DNA of 64,000 nt from Acinetobacter sp. C26M (GTDB taxonomy: Bacteria > Pseudomonadota > Gammaproteobacteria > Pseudomonadales > Moraxellaceae). The notes under the pieces were generated by a model. The model had not been told where the DNA came from. It saw only the letters and a list, made by a program, of their open reading frames with translations, and did not search any database. Within the stretch, counting starts at the first letter, position 1; each line of letters begins with the position of its first letter. Of this stretch, positions 60,752-64,000 are shown in pieces. The stretch lies in assembly GCF_023702675.1 (NCBI RefSeq), contig NZ_CP098478.1, forward strand, positions 496,001 to 560,000. The letters are read 5' to 3'. The translations under genes and the position numbers were made by a program.

Positions 60752-61210
60752 TTACCACTGACGGCGACGTTTAGTATGAATATAACTGGCAATCAAGAAA
60801 CCCAGAATCACACCCACAGCAATGGTCATCGCACCGTATAAAAACATTTGTGCGCTGCGTTCACTTTGTAACACCTGAACCTGTACGGTGAGGTTGTCAT
60901 TTTTTAGCTGCAATTCTTGATTTTGAGACAGTGCTTCTAAATTAGCATGTTCAAGTTGTTTTAAGCGGCTAGCTTGATCTTGGATCATGGCTTTGACTTT
61001 GGCATCTTGCTGCTGTTTAGCTTTGGCAATTTGTTCAGCAGTCAGCGGCTTGGCAACCACCGTAGTTGCATTGGCTGGCGCAGTGGCTGTGGCATTGGGT
61101 TGAGCTGGTACTGTGTTGGCTGCTGGAGCCGCAGGTGTTGCTGGCTCAACTGCCCATGCAGTAGAACTAAATAAACATAAAGCCAATACGCTTTTTACGA
61201 CAACTTGCAT
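60752..61210 (-). CDS. Exported Ala/Pro-rich coiled-coil protein with C-terminal anchor
   Basis: No family recognised. The 152-residue protein has a signal peptide (about 1-20, ending AWA), an Ala/Pro/Thr-rich low-complexity linker (about 21-55), a coiled-coil (about 57-118) and a C-terminal membrane helix (about 122-143) followed by HTKRRRQW. The topology suggests a periplasmic coiled-coil anchored in the inner membrane. AAAAGGGTAAATC precedes the ATG. It lies between yciI and mnmC on one strand. Confidence 0.7.
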   Translation of the reverse strand: MQVVVKSVLALCLFSSTAWAVEPATPAAPAANTVPAQPNATATAPANATTVVAKPLTAEQIAKAKQQQDAKVKAMIQDQASRLKQLEHANLEALSQNQELQLKNDNLTVQVQVLQSERSAQMFLYGAMTIAVGVILGFLIASYIHTKRRRQW

Positions 61211-61213
61211 GAT

Positions 61214-61516
61214 TTACCCTTTTGGAAAAGCTTTGTTGAAAGGTTTTACATCAATGTTTGAGTAAATCCCTTCTTTTAAAAATGGCTCTTCCTGAATCCA
61301 AGCATCTAAGGATTCACGACTATCAAACTCGACTATCATGGTACTGCCAAAAAAACCAGCTTGTGGATCATTTGGATCTTTCGGATGTGCACCTGCCGCA
61401 ATTAAACGTCCTTCATCATCTAACTTTTGTAGACGTTCAATATGTTGTGGGCGGGTGGCTAAACGTTTTTCCAAAGTACCTTCGCGATCAGTACAAGTCA
61501 GCACAAAATATGGCAT
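61214..61516 (-). CDS. yciI: YciI family protein
   Basis: Small ferredoxin-like-fold protein of 100 residues. The family His-Asp region is seen in RPQHIERLQKLDDEGRLIAAG and AHPKDPNDPQAGFFG. The sequence MPYFVLTCTDREGTLEKRL is a typical YciI start. It ends 3 bases before the next gene and follows yciB by 24 bases, an order common in gammaproteobacteria. Its reaction is unknown. Confidence 0.9.
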   Translation of the reverse strand: MPYFVLTCTDREGTLEKRLATRPQHIERLQKLDDEGRLIAAGAHPKDPNDPQAGFFGSTMIVEFDSRESLDAWIQEEPFLKEGIYSNIDVKPFNKAFPKG

Positions 61517-61540
61517 GGCAGTAGCTCGATGATTTAAAAT

Positions 61541-62152
61541 CTATTCAGTGGTTTTAAAATGCTTTCTTAAGAAAAACAGTATAGCAGCTAGGTAACTGAT
61601 AGAAACGATAATATCGCCAAAAGCAGTGAATTCGCCCCAATATTTTCCTTGCATGTAGACAAAACCAAAGAAGAAATGCAAAGCCGCGAGTAAAAAGAAT
61701 TGACCACACCACGCCCAGTTTAATTTGAGCCAACCTTTAGGGCTGAGTTCAAGTAATGAACCTAAAAGTTTTTTGATAATTGGTGTCCGTTCTTTATTAA
61801 ATAGCGGCGTAACCAGAAAGCCTAATCCGATACCGATATTGATAATGATGGCCTTCATTTTAATATAGGTCACATCACTAAAGATCAGGGTAATTCCACC
61901 AAAAATCACCGACATTAAAACAATGAACCACTGCATTTTTTCCAATTTGAATTTTTGGAAAAAGAACAGGCAGCCATAAACCACCAAAGTCGAAATGAGT
62001 AGCGCACATGTTGCAACAAGAATATGATTTTGATCGAGATTTCCAGAGCTACCCACCAACTGTAGCAATGGATGATGACTATCTTTAGGATCAGTAGTTT
62101 TATAGAAATAAAAGAAGATAATAATTGGAAGATAGTCGAGCAACGCTTTCAT
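61541..62152 (-). CDS. yciB: Inner-membrane septation-linked protein YciB (IspZ)
   Basis: Integral membrane protein of 203 residues with five or six hydrophobic helices. Family marks are LLDYLPIIIFFYFYK at the N-terminus, and WLKLNWAWCGQFFLLAALH and FGDIIVSISY near the end. Members affect cell-envelope integrity and septation. It is divergent from rnm by 45 bases and upstream of yciI. Confidence 0.9.
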   Translation of the reverse strand: MKALLDYLPIIIFFYFYKTTDPKDSHHPLLQLVGSSGNLDQNHILVATCALLISTLVVYGCLFFFQKFKLEKMQWFIVLMSVIFGGITLIFSDVTYIKMKAIIINIGIGLGFLVTPLFNKERTPIIKKLLGSLLELSPKGWLKLNWAWCGQFFLLAALHFFFGFVYMQGKYWGEFTAFGDIIVSISYLAAILFFLRKHFKTTE

Positions 62153-62197
62153 GTTACAGTACGATGATGAAATAGGTCAGATAGCATAATACAAACC

Positions 62198-63061
62198 ATG
62201 TTCGGTGTCGATTTACACACACATACGCTCATTTCCGATGGTACCTTCTCTCCTGAGCAACTGGTACAGGCGGCTGTTGATTTAAAAATACATACCCTTG
62301 CCGTTACAGATCATGACACTATGGATGGCTTGGGGCGTGCCCAGAACTATGCACAAGCACATGATATTGAAATCATTTCTGGCGTGGAAATTTCTAGTCA
62401 ATGGTCTCGACCAAATACCAAGAAGAGTTATGGGGTACATATCGTTGCCTTGAATATGCAAGATGAAGCACCGATCAAAGCGATGCTGGAACAACAAAAA
62501 AAAGTCCGTGCTGAACGGGCAAAAGTGATTTGTCAGCTCTTAGAAAAATGTATCGATTTTGATATCTATCCTGATGTGATTGCCCAAGTGGATGGGGAGG
62601 CAGATCGTGTCACTCGAACCCATATTGCCAAAGCCTTAGTCGAAAAGAATATTGTCAGTCGCCCACAGCAGGCTTTTGATCGTTTTCTGAAAGAAGGTAA
62701 AAAAGCCTTTGTGAAATTTGAGGGGATGGGTTTAAAAGAAACCATTGATGTGATTCATGCCAGTCAGGGTTTCGCCGTGCTTGCACATCCGACCCGTTAT
62801 GACCTGTCTGCCACCAATATCCGTTATTTGATTGAACTCTTTGCTGAATCAGGTGGTGATGCGGTGGAATTGCCACCGAGTATCGAACCTGCTTCGACAC
62901 GCCAAATGGTGGATCGGATGATTCAACAGTTTGATTTAGCTGTTTCGATCGGCAGTGATTTTCATGGCGAGAATATGCCGTGGATTAAATTGGGACAGAC
63001 TCCACGCCTTAAAGAGGGGCAGAAAGGGATTTGGGAATGCTTTAAATCCCCCGTGATATGA
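62198..63061 (+). CDS. rnm: PHP-domain 5'-3' exoribonuclease / nucleotide phosphatase Rnm (YciV)
   Basis: Metal-dependent PHP phosphoesterase of 287 residues. Metal ligands are seen in DLHTHTLISDGT, TDHDTMDG, GVEIS and later GSDFHGENMPW. E. coli YciV (Rnm, RNase AM) trims 5' ends of rRNAs and also acts on 3',5'-bisphosphate nucleotides; the same is inferred here. Its stop TGA overlaps the start of a 30-codon ORF (ATGA). Confidence 0.92.
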   Translation: MFGVDLHTHTLISDGTFSPEQLVQAAVDLKIHTLAVTDHDTMDGLGRAQNYAQAHDIEIISGVEISSQWSRPNTKKSYGVHIVALNMQDEAPIKAMLEQQKKVRAERAKVICQLLEKCIDFDIYPDVIAQVDGEADRVTRTHIAKALVEKNIVSRPQQAFDRFLKEGKKAFVKFEGMGLKETIDVIHASQGFAVLAHPTRYDLSATNIRYLIELFAESGGDAVELPPSIEPASTRQMVDRMIQQFDLAVSIGSDFHGENMPWIKLGQTPRLKEGQKGIWECFKSPVI

Positions 63062-63150
63062 AAAAATTAGAACTTTGCCTCATCCTTGTTTTTTTCATTC
63101 TGCTTATATGGGGCGTGCAATGGATGTTTCATGCTTTTGCGGGACTTTGA
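63058..63150 (+). CDS. Small hydrophobic protein (30 residues) coupled to rnm
   Basis: An ORF beginning with ATG inside the rnm stop (ATGA). The protein is almost all one hydrophobic helix (LCLILVFFILLIWGV) with a basic start (MKKLE) and short tail, which predicts a single-span membrane protein. The ATGA overlap suggests translational coupling to rnm. It is shorter than usual ORF cut-offs and I recognise no family. Confidence 0.5.
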   Translation: MKKLELCLILVFFILLIWGVQWMFHAFAGL

Positions 63151-63156
63151 ATAAAC

Positions 63157-64000
63157 TTAGTTTTCGAATCGCCAGTGATTGTGATGCTGGAAGTAATCGA
63201 TTAAATAATCTAAAAAACGCTGCACTTTGGGCGCGATCAGCTGCCGATGTGGGAACACCGCATAAATTGCCGTTGTTTCTACAGGATAGTCGGGTAGGAC
63301 GGGTACTAATTTTCCTGAAGCAAGATCCTCAGCCACATGCCAGATTGAATGATTGGAAATGCCAAGACCAGCTAAAGCTGCTTGTCGAACACCTTCACCT
63401 GAGTTGGTCGCAAAATATCCCTCGACATGAACCTGTTCAACTTGGCCTTCTGCATTGACCAAGTGCCAGTGATCGGTCAGACCCTGACCATGCTGTTGCA
63501 AAATACAACGATGCTGTTTGAGTTCGGCTACACACTGAGGCTGACCATATTTGTCCAGATAGTTGGGAGAGGCACAGAGTAAACGTGGATTACTGCTAAG
63601 TCGTTTGGCGACCAAGCTGGAACTTTTTAACTGACCAATGCGAATCGCCAAGTCCATACCTTGCTGAATAAGATCGATGTTCTGATCATTCAGATCTAAA
63701 TGAATTTTCAGTTCAGGATGCAATAGCGCAAACTCGGCAATAACAGGCATCAAAACTTTTGTGCCAAAGGTTGCGGAGGTCGTAATCCGAAGTGTACCTG
63801 TAAGCGGCTGATCTTTAATCTTTAATGATTCTTGCAAGTGAATAAAATCAGCAATCCAATGTCGACCATGTTCAAGCAAAACACGACCTTCATCGGTTAA
63901 TGTCAGTTTCCGTGTGGTGCGATGAAATAAGCGCAATTGTAGGTTTTGTTCTAAGCGCTGCAATTTCTGACTGGCCACCGACACCGAAATATTGGCATCC
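63157..64000 (-). CDS. LysR family transcriptional regulator (5' end outside window)
   Basis: Partial regulator. The visible part starts within the helix-turn-helix (SVASQKLQRLEQNLQLRLFHRTTRKLTLT is the conserved LysR pattern) and continues through the substrate-binding domain to a normal C-terminus. The N-terminal residues lie beyond base 64000. An in-frame GTG at 63984 is inside the helix-turn-helix and is not the true start. Its effector is not known. It is convergent with the small ORF behind rnm. Confidence 0.9.
   Translation of the reverse strand, partial: DANISVSVASQKLQRLEQNLQLRLFHRTTRKLTLTDEGRVLLEHGRHWIADFIHLQESLKIKDQPLTGTLRITTSATFGTKVLMPVIAEFALLHPELKIHLDLNDQNIDLIQQGMDLAIRIGQLKSSSLVAKRLSSNPRLLCASPNYLDKYGQPQCVAELKQHRCILQQHGQGLTDHWHLVNAEGQVEQVHVEGYFATNSGEGVRQAALAGLGISNHSIWHVAEDLASGKLVPVLPDYPVETTAIYAVFPHRQLIAPKVQRFLDYLIDYFQHHNHWRFEN

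Overview
The window is chromosomal DNA of an Acinetobacter species. The 16S and 23S rRNA sequences, moderately AT-rich base composition, and the gene content (tig-clpP-clpX, ackA-pta, class I fumarase, tail-specific protease, piuA/piuC siderophore genes) all fit this genus. I could not settle the species. I see no phage, transposon, CRISPR array or plasmid origin. The window reads as core genome with a few accessory elements.

Layout. 1-3.1 kb: truncated metX, then leuA, preceded by a leucine-rich leader peptide that looks like an attenuator. 3.3-13.7 kb: an iron-uptake island on the minus strand, with two TonB-dependent siderophore receptors, each followed by a PiuC-type 2-oxoglutarate hydroxylase. 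An FMN alpha-hydroxy-acid oxidase is coupled to the second hydroxylase, and a third receptor is CirA-like. Fur-box-like sites precede all three receptors. 13.8-17.5 kb: tig, clpP, clpX on the plus strand. 17.6-27.6 kb: small envelope proteins, fumA, an AraC regulator divergent from an EamA exporter, ackA-pta and proA. 27.9-33.9 kb: an alpha/beta hydrolase with a PilZ-like tail, a methyltransferase, nagZ and prc. 33.9-37.8 kb: two DUF2147 paralogues, lrgB/lrgA, hflX and a 46-residue membrane protein. 38-43.9 kb: a lysophospholipid acyltransferase, a phospholipase-D lipoprotein, a metallophosphoesterase and a yfiR-yfiN-yfiB c-di-GMP signalling operon.

44-49.8 kb is a complete rRNA operon (16S, tRNA-Ile, tRNA-Ala, 23S, 5S) with two promoters, RNase III processing stalks and a strong terminator. 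Beyond it lies a ~1450-residue lipoprotein of tandem Ig-like repeats. 54.3-64 kb holds redox and RNA housekeeping genes: a DUF442 protein, an alpha/beta hydrolase, trxC, a thioesterase, a free-methionine-sulfoxide reductase, yajQ, a rhodanese, mnmC, yciI, yciB, rnm and a truncated LysR regulator. A frameshifted tiny lipoprotein and a 30-residue membrane protein are also here.

How the genes work together: the receptors, hydroxylases and Fur sites form an iron-responsive uptake block. ClpX unfolds substrates for ClpP, and trigger factor is encoded beside them. AckA and Pta interconvert acetate and acetyl-CoA. YfiR, YfiN and YfiB form a periplasm-sensing switch on c-di-GMP synthesis. Function assignments rest on motif and family recognition by eye; no database search was run.
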